Part shown: positions 16,006-23,688 of the stretch, in pieces
Position numbering within the stretch: the stretch's first letter is position 1
Layout of the letters: the number at the start of each line of letters is the position of its first letter
NCBI GenBank assembly: GCA_018824085.1
Contig: JAHJHI010000021.1
Location: 1-64,000, forward strand
Reading direction: 5' to 3'
DNA length: 64,000 bases
Source of the DNA: Gammaproteobacteria bacterium
Lineage (GTDB): Bacteria; Pseudomonadota; Gammaproteobacteria; Burkholderiales; Rhodocyclaceae
Notes under the pieces: generated by a model
What the model was told of the DNA's origin: nothing
Databases searched by the model: none
The model's input: the letters and a program-made list of their open reading frames with translations, nothing else
Position numbers and translations under genes: made by a program

Positions 16006-17011
16006 CTACGCCAAGGTCTCCCCGAAGTTCTGGTGCGGCGCTACCGGAAAGGCGCTGCGCGCCCAGGGCCACGAAGCTCTGATCGTCGGCATGTACCTGA
16101 TGACCAGTCCGCACGCGAACATGCTGGGCCTGTATTACCTGCCGATCACCTTCATCGCGCACGAAACAGGACTGGGCATCGAAGGGGCTTCGAAGGGGCT
16201 TCAAAGGGCCATCGAAGCGGGGTTTTGCCTCTACGACGAGGCCTCCGAAGTTGTGTGGGTGATGGAGATGGCGAAGTACCAGATCGCCGAGTCCCTGAAA
16301 CCCAACGATCTACGTGTGAAGGGCGTGCAGAACGACTATGCCGCACTGCCTTCAAACCCTTTCCTGTCGCCGTTCTTCGAGAAATACGCTGAGGCGTTCT
16401 GCATGTCTTCGCGGCGCGGATCACCTACGCCGAAGCAAGCCCCTTCGAAGCCCCTTCGAAGCCAAGAACAAGAGCAGGAACAAGAGCAAGAACAGGAACC
16501 CCTCCCTTCGGTCGGGGGTGCAGGGGGTGGTCAACCGCCGCAGCCCGGGCAGCCCGATGCGTCGCCTTCGGCTCCGCCAGCCACCACAACCACGCCGCCA
16601 TCGTCGCCGTCCGAAGGCCACGATCCTCGCCAGCAGGGCGAGCAGACAGCCGATGCTGCGCGCGGAACACGGTTGCCGAAGGACTGGGTGCTGCCGAAGG
16701 CATGGGGCGACTGGGCGCTGACCGAGCGTCCCGAATGGTCGGCTGACGACGTGCGCCGGGCTGCCGATCGCTTCCGTGACCACTGGCTGGCGAAGGCTGG
16801 CCAGCTGGCCCGGAAGGTCGATTGGCTCGCCACGTGGCGAAACTGGGTGCGCGACGAGAACACCCCGCGACGGCCGCGTGCTCCGCCTGCTCCTCCGCCG
16901 CGAGGCACGGAGAACCTCAGCCCGGCAGGGCAACAGACCGCCGCAGCAGTGCAGCGCTGGCTGGCGAATTCCAACCCGCAGGAGGCAGTGTCCGATGATC
17001 GAAACGGATAA
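15998..17011 (+). CDS. O-like replication initiator with internal origin
   Basis: A 337-residue initiator. Residues 1-110 form a winged-helix-type domain typical of phage replication proteins (RDYAKVSPKFWCGATGKALR, TFIAHETGLGIEGASKGLQR). A low-complexity middle follows with alternating Glu-Gln and a Pro/Ser-rich stretch, and residues about 228-285 are a DnaT-like domain (LPKDWVLPKAWGDWAL, KVDWLATWRNWVRDE) that binds helicase machinery. Inverted repeats inside the gene (16180-16458) resemble an origin placed as in lambda gene O. It is followed by a P-like gene. Confidence 0.8.
   Translation: MRDYAKVSPKFWCGATGKALRAQGHEALIVGMYLMTSPHANMLGLYYLPITFIAHETGLGIEGASKGLQRAIEAGFCLYDEASEVVWVMEMAKYQIAESLKPNDLRVKGVQNDYAALPSNPFLSPFFEKYAEAFCMSSRRGSPTPKQAPSKPLRSQEQEQEQEQEQEPLPSVGGAGGGQPPQPGQPDASPSAPPATTTTPPSSPSEGHDPRQQGEQTADAARGTRLPKDWVLPKAWGDWALTERPEWSADDVRRAADRFRDHWLAKAGQLARKVDWLATWRNWVRDENTPRRPRAPPAPPPRGTENLSPAGQQTAAAVQRWLANSNPQEAVSDDRNG
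16180..16458. other. Probable replication origin inside the O-like gene
   Basis: A 22-bp sequence built of two CGAAGGGGCTT units (16180-16201) recurs in perfect inverted orientation at 16437-16458, and a partial third unit follows the first copy. Directly after the second copy comes a purine-rich AAGAACAAGAGCAGGAAC-type tract. Repeats of this kind within an initiator gene are how lambdoid origins are built. The repeats also encode protein, so codon constraint alone cannot be excluded. Confidence 0.45.
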
Positions 17012-17606
17012 GACGCGGTTCGCTCAGGCGCTGATGGCGCTGGCCGAGTACTACGGAAAGCCGCTGTCGGACGGCGTTGTGGCGCTGTACTGGCAGGGGC
17101 TGCAGGACCTCGATATCGCCGCGGTCGAGTCGGCGATCGGCCGGCACATGTGCAACCCCGACACCGGGCAGTTCATGCCGAAGGTCGCCGACCTGCGCCG
17201 CATGATCGGCGGGCGTACGACGGATGCGGCAGCCGTGGCCTGGTCGAAGGTCGATCGCGCCGTGCGATGCGTCGGGCCGTACCGGTCCGTGGCGTTCGAC
17301 GATCCGCTGATTCACGCAGTCGTGACCGACATGGGCGGCTGGGTGCTGCTGACGGGCAAGAGCGAGGAGGACTGGCCCTTCGTGGCACGCGAGTTCGAGA
17401 ACCGTTACCGCGGCTACGCGATGCGCAGCGAGCGGCCGGCCTATCCGCCGGTGCTGATCGGCATCCAGCAAGCCGACGCCGAGCGACGGGGCTTCAAGCC
17501 CGAAGCGCCGACGCTGATCGGCGATGCCGGCGCCGCCCGCCTGGTTCTCGCCGGTGGCTCAGCAGCTGGCGTGCTGCGGATCACCCACGAGGCGACGGCG
17601 GCATGA
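16995..17606 (+). CDS. P-like replication protein (probable helicase loader)
   Basis: A 203-residue protein with FAQALMALAEYYGKPLSDGV, AVESAIGRHMCNPDTGQFMP and VADLRRMIGG at its N-terminus, the pattern of phage P/helicase-loader-type proteins (DUF6475-like). ATG at 16995 follows AGGAGG by 10 bases and overlaps the end of the O-like gene. Its place after the O-like gene supports a role in bringing the host DnaB helicase to the origin. Confidence 0.7.
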   Translation: MIETDKTRFAQALMALAEYYGKPLSDGVVALYWQGLQDLDIAAVESAIGRHMCNPDTGQFMPKVADLRRMIGGRTTDAAAVAWSKVDRAVRCVGPYRSVAFDDPLIHAVVTDMGGWVLLTGKSEEDWPFVAREFENRYRGYAMRSERPAYPPVLIGIQQADAERRGFKPEAPTLIGDAGAARLVLAGGSAAGVLRITHEATAA

Positions 17607-17791
17607 GGCGCGAGGCATCGATCCCGAAGATGTCCGCCGACGCCGGCGACAAGGAATGGGCGAGGCGCCTGCGCCGGATCTACCTCGCCGGTGAGCGGCT
17701 GAAGCCGGCGCAGATCGCCATGGCGTCCGCGGCGTTGGACGAGGTGTGGAGCGGTGGCCGGTGTGCACCGATGGTCGGCGAGGAAGCGTGA
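17603..17791 (+). CDS. Hypothetical phage protein
   Basis: A 62-residue protein (MRREASIPKMSADAGDKEW ... GGRCAPMVGEEA). ATG overlaps the previous stop (ATGA) and its stop overlaps the next GTG (GTGA). A much longer upstream frame exists but runs out of phase through the P-like gene and was trimmed. Function unknown. Confidence 0.6.
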   Translation: MRREASIPKMSADAGDKEWARRLRRIYLAGERLKPAQIAMASAALDEVWSGGRCAPMVGEEA

Positions 17792-18003
17792 CGGACTGCG
17801 ACTGCTGCGCATACAACGCGGCGCATGGGGGGCGGACGGGATGGTATCGAGAGGGGTGCGAGAAATGCAGGATCAGATGGATTTCGGAACAGCCGCGGCA
17901 TGTGAGGGACGCGCTGGCGGCCACGATGTCGCCGGAGGAGTTGGAGAGGATCAGGGCGGCGGTGGTCGAGCTGTGGCAGGCGCGGAAGAAGCTGGCCGAG
18001 TGA
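17788..18003 (+). CDS. Small zinc-finger-like protein
   Basis: A 71-residue protein beginning VTDCDCCAYNAAHGG, with Cys residues at 4, 6 and 7 and a C-E-K-C pair near residue 24, then a helical C-terminus. This gives a plausible zinc-binding site. The GTG start overlaps the previous stop (GTGA) and the end overlaps the RusA start in the same way. Similar Cys-rich small proteins precede RusA in many phages; function unknown. Confidence 0.6.
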   Translation: MTDCDCCAYNAAHGGRTGWYREGCEKCRIRWISEQPRHVRDALAATMSPEELERIRAAVVELWQARKKLAE

Positions 18004-18437
18004 TTCGCATCATCGCCCGCGGTACGCCTGCACCCCAAGGCTCGAAAAGCTTTAAGGGCATGAGCAATGCCGGCCGGGCGATTCTCGCGGAGTCGTCGAA
18101 GAAGGTGCGGCCATGGCGGCAGGATGTGAAGGCGGCCGCCGAACACCTGCGCGCCTGCACCGGTGCGCCACCGATCGACGGCCCTGTCGTCTGCCGGATG
18201 ACATTCACGCTCCCCAAACCGACCAGCGCGCCGAAGCGCCGCCGCACATATCCGATGCGCACGCCCGACCTGTCAAAGCTGGTGCGCTCAACAGAGGATG
18301 CCCTGACGGATGCAGGAATCTGGACGGACGACGCGCGCGTGATCGGCTACACGAAGCTGCGGAAGACATACCCGATGGAGGACGTCGATGCGCTCGATAC
18401 ACCGGGCGTTGTGATCGAGATCATGGAGGTGGTATGA
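18000..18437 (+). CDS. rusA: RusA-like Holliday junction resolvase
   Basis: A 145-residue RusA-family endonuclease: IIARGTPAPQGSKSF at the start, then RMTFTLPKP, TPDLSKLVRSTEDALTDAG and DDARVIGYTKLRKTYP. The Asp residues of PDL and DDA match metal ligands of RusA; the second Asp of the usual PDxD is Ser here, a variant seen in related phage proteins. It resolves branched DNA during replication and packaging. GTG at 18000 overlaps the previous stop. Confidence 0.85.
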   Translation: MIRIIARGTPAPQGSKSFKGMSNAGRAILAESSKKVRPWRQDVKAAAEHLRACTGAPPIDGPVVCRMTFTLPKPTSAPKRRRTYPMRTPDLSKLVRSTEDALTDAGIWTDDARVIGYTKLRKTYPMEDVDALDTPGVVIEIMEVV

Positions 18438-18742
18438 GCGACGAAAGCGGAATCAATAGCGCGGCGGTTAATGTCGAGGTCAAGAGGTTTCTGACCGGTA
18501 CGCCAAGCGAAATCGGGTATCAGCTCTGGCATGATTTTGGCCGAGCCGTGGTGGAGGAGGTGTGGAAGAGCGCGCCTCCTGAGTCTGTCGTTGATCTCTA
18601 CGCATCGTTCGTCTCGGCCGCTTTCGGCTCATTCGCGGCGGATTTTGGAATGGACGGTGCGCTCGATCTCGTACACGAAGTCGAACAGCTGATCACCGAT
18701 GCTAAGGCGAGCGGTGATTTTTCCGGAGGCATGACGCAATGA
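18434..18742 (+). CDS. Hypothetical phage protein
   Basis: A 102-residue acidic protein (MSDESGINSAAVNVEVKRF ... AKASGDFSGGMTQ), predicted helical. ATG overlaps the rusA stop and its stop overlaps the Q-like gene (ATGA). No domain recognised. Confidence 0.65.
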   Translation: MSDESGINSAAVNVEVKRFLTGTPSEIGYQLWHDFGRAVVEEVWKSAPPESVVDLYASFVSAAFGSFAADFGMDGALDLVHEVEQLITDAKASGDFSGGMTQ

Positions 18743-19320
18743 GCCGCACCGCAGTGCAGGTCGAAACCGAACCGCTGTTCAGCAGCACGCACGCGGCGCT
18801 GGTCTTCGCCTTCAACTTCAGCCACCAGGCATACGACCGGCCGGTGATGAACCGGATGGCCGATGGCCCGAAGCGCAGCGGCAAAGGGCTGGTAGGCCTG
18901 GATGGGGCAGGGCAGGCCGGGATGATCCGGGCAGCTGTCGATGCGCTGGGTCGCGAAGAAGCGATGGTGATCACCGCCCGTTTCGCGCCGCGTCGTGACG
19001 CGTGCGAGTGCAAGCGGCCCTGCTGCAGCGGATGGGTACCGGGTCGCGAGTGGCGCGGCGCCGTCGATCACCTGACGGAATACGTGCTGCGGATGGCTCT
19101 GGCCGGCACCGTGAGCCACTACCGGGTTCGGAATGGCATCGTCCGTCGCATCTTCGGCGAGGACGTGAAGTTGATCGATATCGCCGAGGTAGCGGGAGTG
19201 AATCGAGACACCGTCGCCGATCACGCGAAGCGCATCGCGAAACATCTGTCGGGGATCGAAGGACGGGCGATGAAGGCGATCGACGAAAAGCTGTACCTCG
19301 ACGGCATCATAGAACGATAA
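18739..19320 (+). CDS. Q-like late regulator (Cys cluster plus HTH)
   Basis: A 193-residue protein with a Cys-rich centre (CECKRPCCSGWVPG, near residues 89-102) followed by REWRGAVDHLTEYV and a C-terminal helix-turn-helix (IDIAEVAGVNRDTVADHAK). Zinc-binding Cys clusters of this kind occur in Q-type antiterminators, and the position matches: last gene of the rightward early operon, immediately before a promoter and terminator and then the terminase. The antiterminator role is inferred from context rather than a firm family match. Confidence 0.6.
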   Translation: MSRTAVQVETEPLFSSTHAALVFAFNFSHQAYDRPVMNRMADGPKRSGKGLVGLDGAGQAGMIRAAVDALGREEAMVITARFAPRRDACECKRPCCSGWVPGREWRGAVDHLTEYVLRMALAGTVSHYRVRNGIVRRIFGEDVKLIDIAEVAGVNRDTVADHAKRIAKHLSGIEGRAMKAIDEKLYLDGIIER

Positions 19321-19325
19321 AAAAA

Positions 19326-19354
19326 TTGACTCCGCACGGCATGCGGATTTAGAG
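19326..19354 (+). promoter_or_regulatory. Candidate late promoter (pR'-like)
   Basis: TTGACT (19326-19331) lies 6 bases after the Q-like stop. A consensus -10 is not obvious; TTTAGA at 19348-19353 is the nearest match. A dyad TCCGCA-CGGCA-TGCGGA (19331-19347) and outer GACTC/GAGTC arms lie across the spacer and could be a regulator site. A terminator follows 25-30 bases downstream. Confidence 0.4.
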
Positions 19355-19376
19355 TCCGTTTCAGATAAGCAGCAGA

Positions 19377-19409
19377 AGCCCGCCCGGAGAGATCCCGGCG
19401 GGCTTTTTC
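19377..19409 (+). terminator. Terminator ahead of the late operon (tR'-like)
   Basis: GCCCGCC (19378-19384) pairs with GGCGGGC (19397-19403), followed by TTTTT. It lies between the Q-like gene and the small terminase gene, so late transcription must read through it, as at lambda tR'. Confidence 0.85.
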
Positions 19410-19454
19410 GTTTCAATTCCCGCCTCTCATGCGGTCACCAGGAAAGGTGCCGAC

Positions 19455-20009
19455 ATGGCTCTCACTCCCCGCCAGCAGCGCTTCGTTGATGAGTACCTCA
19501 TCGACCTGAACGCCACCCAGGCAGCAATCCGTGCCGGATACAGCACGAAGACCGCGCACTCGCAGGGCGAACGACTGTTGAGACATGTTGAAGTTTCCGC
19601 CGCTATATCCGCTGCCAAGAAAGCGCGCGCTGAGCGCGCTGAGGTCGATGCCGATTACGTGCTGAAGCGGATGATCGAGATCGACCAGATGGACGTTCTG
19701 GACATCATGGATGACGACATGGCGATCAAGCCGGTGAGCGAGTGGCCAAAGGTCTGGCGCCAGTACCTGAGCGGGTTCGATCTGGCCGAGATGTTCGACG
19801 GCCGCGGCGAGCAGCGCGAGATGATTGGCATCCTGAAGAAGATCAAGTGGCCGGACAAAGTGAAGAACCTCGAGCTGCTGGGCCGGCACTTCGGCATGTT
19901 CAAGGACAAGGTGGAGCACAGCGGGCCGAACGGAGGGCCGGTGCAGGCCGTGACGATGACCCCTGAGCAGTTCCGCGAGATCGCGAAGGGGATGGCCGAC
20001 GAGGTGTGA
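19455..20009 (+). CDS. terS: Terminase small subunit
   Basis: A 184-residue small terminase of the Terminase_2 family: LTPRQQRFVDEYLIDLNATQ, AAIRAGYSTKTAHSQGERLL, then a helical oligomerisation region and TPEQFREIAKGM at the C-terminus. It recognises the packaging site and recruits the large subunit, encoded next. It is the first late gene. Confidence 0.93.
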   Translation: MALTPRQQRFVDEYLIDLNATQAAIRAGYSTKTAHSQGERLLRHVEVSAAISAAKKARAERAEVDADYVLKRMIEIDQMDVLDIMDDDMAIKPVSEWPKVWRQYLSGFDLAEMFDGRGEQREMIGILKKIKWPDKVKNLELLGRHFGMFKDKVEHSGPNGGPVQAVTMTPEQFREIAKGMADEV

Positions 20010-20011
20010 CC

Positions 20012-21472
20012 ATGCGCCAGTTCAGCGAGGACGAGCGCTTCGCTGCGGCGCAGATGGCGCGAGAGGACCTGTACTACTTCGCCCGCTGGATGTTCCTGCA
20101 GCGCAAGGGCTTCAAGTGGATGCGAGCCCCGCACCACCGCGTGATCTGCGCGGCGCTGGAGCGGGTGTTCAACGGCGAGTGCCGGCGGCTGATCATCAAC
20201 ATCCCGCCGCGGTATTCGAAGACGGAGCTGGTGATCAACTGGGTCGCCTGGTGCCTTGGGAAGGTGCCGGACAGCGAGTTCATCATGACCAGCTACTCCG
20301 GCGCGCTGGCGACGAACAATGCCTGGGTGGCGAGAGAGCTGATCCAGCACGAGGCGTATCAGGAGATCTTCCCCGCCACGAAGCTGCGCACAGACAGCAG
20401 CGCGAAGGGCGAGTGGCGAACCACGGCTAACGGCATCGTTTATGCCTCTGGCGCAGGCGGCACGATCACCGGTTACGGCGCCGGCAAGCATCGTACGGGC
20501 TTCGGCGGCGCGATCATCATCGACGATCCGCACAAACCGGACGAGGCGACCAGCGATGTCATGCGACAGAACGTCATCGACTGGTTTCAGAACACGCTGG
20601 AGTCTCGGAAGAACGACCCTTCCAACACGCCGATCATCTTGATCATGCAGCGGGTCCATGAAAAGGATCTGGCGGGCTGGCTGATCGGCGGCGGTAATGG
20701 AGAGCAGTGGGAGCGGGTCACCCTGCCGGCTGAGTGCGACAGCGAGGACGACCCGCTGGGCCGAGAGATCGGCGCGGCCTTGTGGCCAGAGAAGCACGAC
20801 GAACGCGCGCTGGCGGTGCTTAGGGCGGCGAGCAGCTACGTGTATGCAGCCCAGTACCAGCAGCGGCCCGCGCCGCTCGGTGGCGGCCTGCTGCGAGGTG
20901 AATGGTTCCGTCGGTACCGGACGCTGCCGCGGATCACGTACCGGAAGATCTACGCCGACACGGCGCAGAAGACCAAGGAACACAACGACTTCAGCGTGCT
21001 GGAGTGCTGGGGGAAGGGCGAGGACGGCAACGCGTACCTCATCGATCTCATCCGCGGGAAGTGGATGGCGCCCGAGCTGAAGCGGCGCACCGTCGATTTC
21101 TGGGAGAAGCACAACGCCTGGGACACGGTGCAGTACGGCGGCCTTCGCGCGCTGATGGTCGAAGACAAGGCGAGCGGTACCGGGCTGATTCAGGATCTTT
21201 CCCTGACCAGCAACATACCCGTCCTGCCGATCGAGCGTCACGTCGACAAGCTGACCCGGGTGATGGACGTTCAGGGTTACGTCGAATCAGGGCGGGCCTA
21301 CCTGCCCGAGGAAGCGCCATGGGTGTCGGAGTTCGTCGCCGAGTGCGAGGCATTCACGCCGAACGACACGCATGCCCACGACGACCAGATTGACCCGATG
21401 TGTGACGCGCTGAAGGACATGGTGGCCGCAGGCAACGTCCTCGAGGTGTTTGCACGTTTGGCGGAAGGATGA
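20012..21472 (+). CDS. terL: Terminase large subunit
   Basis: A 486-residue packaging motor. The Walker A-like motif is PPRYSKTE (residues 65-72), an atypical form common in this terminase group; Walker B is AIIIDDP near residue 168; the C-terminal RNase H-like nuclease has IYADTAQKTKEH and a final HDDQIDPMCD. ATG at 20012 with GAGG 7 bases upstream is preferred to the GTG at 20006 that overlaps terS. Confidence 0.95.
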   Translation: MRQFSEDERFAAAQMAREDLYYFARWMFLQRKGFKWMRAPHHRVICAALERVFNGECRRLIINIPPRYSKTELVINWVAWCLGKVPDSEFIMTSYSGALATNNAWVARELIQHEAYQEIFPATKLRTDSSAKGEWRTTANGIVYASGAGGTITGYGAGKHRTGFGGAIIIDDPHKPDEATSDVMRQNVIDWFQNTLESRKNDPSNTPIILIMQRVHEKDLAGWLIGGGNGEQWERVTLPAECDSEDDPLGREIGAALWPEKHDERALAVLRAASSYVYAAQYQQRPAPLGGGLLRGEWFRRYRTLPRITYRKIYADTAQKTKEHNDFSVLECWGKGEDGNAYLIDLIRGKWMAPELKRRTVDFWEKHNAWDTVQYGGLRALMVEDKASGTGLIQDLSLTSNIPVLPIERHVDKLTRVMDVQGYVESGRAYLPEEAPWVSEFVAECEAFTPNDTHAHDDQIDPMCDALKDMVAAGNVLEVFARLAEG

Positions 21473-22998
21473 GAAGCATGAGCCGACAGAGTGCCCGCCG
21501 TCAGAAGCTGCGCGCCGTGGCGCGCGATGCCGGTATCGGCGTCCGCACCGGAGACAGCTTCCAGAACTTCATGACCCGCACCGGCGTTGGTGCTGGCAGC
21601 GCGAATGACGGCGCGAAGTACGGCTTCAACCCGGTCAGCCGCAACCGTGTCCTGCTGGAGCTCGCGTATCGATCGAGCTGGATCGTCGGCCAGGTGGTGG
21701 ACACCGTTGCCGAGGACATGACGCGAGAGGGCGTCGAAATCCAGTCGGACTTGGAGCCGAACGATCAGCAGCGGCTGGAGAAGGAAGCTGGCCGTCTCGG
21801 CATCTGGTCGCAGCTGTGCGAGGTCGTGAAGTGGTCTCGGCTCTACGGCGGCGCGCTTGGCGTGCTGATGATCGACGGTCAGAAGATGGACACGCCGCTG
21901 CGCATGGAGACGGTCGGCAAGGGCCAGTTCCGGGGCGTCCTGCCCCTCGATCGCTGGATGGTGCAGCCGAGCCTTCAGGACCTGGTGACGGACTTCGGGC
22001 CTGATCTGGGCAAGCCGCGGTTCTACGACGTTCTTCCCGACGCCTCCGGCCTGATGGGCATGCGCATCCACTACAGCCGGGTGATCCGGCTCGATGGCAT
22101 CGAGCTGCCGTACTGGCAGCGCATCGCGGAGAACGGCTGGGGCCAGTCGGTGGTTGAGCGGCTGTGGGATCGGTTGGTGCCGTTCGACAGCGCAACGGCC
22201 GGCGCGTCGCAGCTGGTCTATAAGGCGCACCTGCGCACGATCAAGATCAAGGGGCTGCGCGAGCTGATCTCGGTGGGCGGAAAGGCCTTCGACGGCCTGG
22301 TGGCGAACATCGACATGATCCGCCGCTACCAGTCGAACGAAGGCCTGACGCTGCTGGACGCCGAGGACGAGTTCCAGTCGGACACCTACTCGTTCTCGGG
22401 CCTGGACAGCCTACTGCTGCAGTTCGGGCAGCAGATCAGCGGCGCGACCGGCATCCCGCTGGTGCGCCTCTTCGGGCAGTCGCCGGCCGGCCTGAACGCG
22501 ACTGGCGAGTCGGACCTGCGCAACTACTACGACAACGTGCGCGCCCAGCAGGAAGCCAGGCTGCGCGCCGGTGTGGAACGCATCTACGGCCTGCTGCATC
22601 GCTCTGTGTTCGGGGAAGAGCCGCCGGATGACTGGGAAGTTGAGTTCACCGCGCTCTGGCAGATGACCGACGAGCAGAAGGCGACGGTGACGAACCAGCG
22701 CACCGCCGCGGTGGTGGCGGCCTACGACAGCCAGATCATCGACAAGCCGACGGCGCTGCGCGAGCTGCGGCAGATGGCGAGCACCACCGGCGCCTGGTCG
22801 AACGTGAGCGACGATCTGATCCAGCAGGCCGAGGACGAGCCGCCGCCGATGGTGGGAGAGGGTCTGCCCGGCACGACTGCGGCGCCCGGACAGGAAGGGA
22901 AGAACGATGCCGGTTCAGACGATCCCAGCGCCGCTGGTTCTGACACTCGACCGGCGCAAGAAGGACGGAAGGCGCCCGCCGCGACCGGCGAGAGCTGA
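21469..22998 (+). CDS. Portal protein (DUF1073 family)
   Basis: A 509-residue portal. SRNRVLLELAYRSSWIVGQV, VDTVAEDMTREGVEI, WSRLYGGALGVLMIDG and NATGESDLRNYYDNV are the conserved DUF1073 segments. It forms the ring through which DNA enters the head. The C-terminus (from about residue 460) is low-complexity and overlaps the next gene by 92 bases. Databases sometimes label this family by Acb1; no 2H-phosphoesterase HxT pair is visible here, so anti-CBASS activity is not supported. Confidence 0.9.
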   Translation: MRSMSRQSARRQKLRAVARDAGIGVRTGDSFQNFMTRTGVGAGSANDGAKYGFNPVSRNRVLLELAYRSSWIVGQVVDTVAEDMTREGVEIQSDLEPNDQQRLEKEAGRLGIWSQLCEVVKWSRLYGGALGVLMIDGQKMDTPLRMETVGKGQFRGVLPLDRWMVQPSLQDLVTDFGPDLGKPRFYDVLPDASGLMGMRIHYSRVIRLDGIELPYWQRIAENGWGQSVVERLWDRLVPFDSATAGASQLVYKAHLRTIKIKGLRELISVGGKAFDGLVANIDMIRRYQSNEGLTLLDAEDEFQSDTYSFSGLDSLLLQFGQQISGATGIPLVRLFGQSPAGLNATGESDLRNYYDNVRAQQEARLRAGVERIYGLLHRSVFGEEPPDDWEVEFTALWQMTDEQKATVTNQRTAAVVAAYDSQIIDKPTALRELRQMASTTGAWSNVSDDLIQQAEDEPPPMVGEGLPGTTAAPGQEGKNDAGSDDPSAAGSDTRPAQEGRKAPAATGES

Positions 22999-23677
22999 GG
23001 AGCAGTACGGCCGCAGCCTGCGCGCGCTGGCACGGCAGGTCGGCGAGCTGATCAACGCATTCCCGGCCGGCGACCCGCAGGCGCTGCCCACCATCGAAGA
23101 CATGCTGCGCCGGTACGCCGAGGCGCTGACGCCGTGGGCGCTGGGCGTGGCCGAGCGGATGCTGTTGGACGTGAATGCCCGCGACCTGGCGAACTGGCGC
23201 GCGCTCACCGCCGAGATGCAGACCGAGATCCGCCGCGAGATTCTGGAGGCGCCGACCGGCGAGCGCACGAAGGAGCTGCTGGCCCAGCAGGTCACGCTGA
23301 TCAAGAGTCTGCCGCTGGAAGCCGCGCAGCGCGTGCATGAGCTGACGATCCGCGGGCTGGAGGACGGCACGCGGGCCAAAGAGATCGCCGCCGAGATTAT
23401 GCGCAGCGGCGAAGTCGCAGAGAGCAGGGCGATGTTGATCGCCCGCACAGAGGTGGCGCGCTCTTCCAGCGTGCTCACCCAGGCCCGCGCGGAGAACGCG
23501 GGCTCCACCGGATACATCTGGCGCACCGCCCGCGATGGCGACGTGCGCCCGTCTCACAAGGCCATGAACGGCCGGTTCGTCCGCTGGGGCGAGCCGCCGA
23601 CTCTCGACAACCTCCGGGGACACGCCGGCTGCCTGCCCAACTGCAGGTGCTACGCGGAGCCCGTCATTCCTGACTGA
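22907..23677 (+). CDS. Head morphogenesis protein (Mu gpF/SPP1 gp7-like)
   Basis: A 256-residue minor head protein. The C-terminal domain ARTEVARSSSVLTQARAENA, YIWRTARDGDVRPSHKAMNG and the final HAGCLPNCRCYAEPV, with paired Cys residues, is the conserved SPP1 gp7/Mu F module. It starts inside the portal gene in another frame, an overlap of 92 bases. Confidence 0.9.
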   Translation: MPVQTIPAPLVLTLDRRKKDGRRPPRPARAEEQYGRSLRALARQVGELINAFPAGDPQALPTIEDMLRRYAEALTPWALGVAERMLLDVNARDLANWRALTAEMQTEIRREILEAPTGERTKELLAQQVTLIKSLPLEAAQRVHELTIRGLEDGTRAKEIAAEIMRSGEVAESRAMLIARTEVARSSSVLTQARAENAGSTGYIWRTARDGDVRPSHKAMNGRFVRWGEPPTLDNLRGHAGCLPNCRCYAEPVIPD

Positions 23678-23688
23678 AGGGGTATCCC

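Noticed and set aside
19342-19360. tRNA-like anticodon stem-loop (GCGGA-TTTAGAG-TCCGT)
   Set aside because: No D arm, T arm or acceptor stem fits around it; the flanking bases are better explained as a promoter region and terminator.
21469-22998. Possible anti-CBASS Acb1 activity of the portal protein
   Set aside because: Database naming links this family to Acb1, but the paired HxT motifs of the phosphoesterase are not present.
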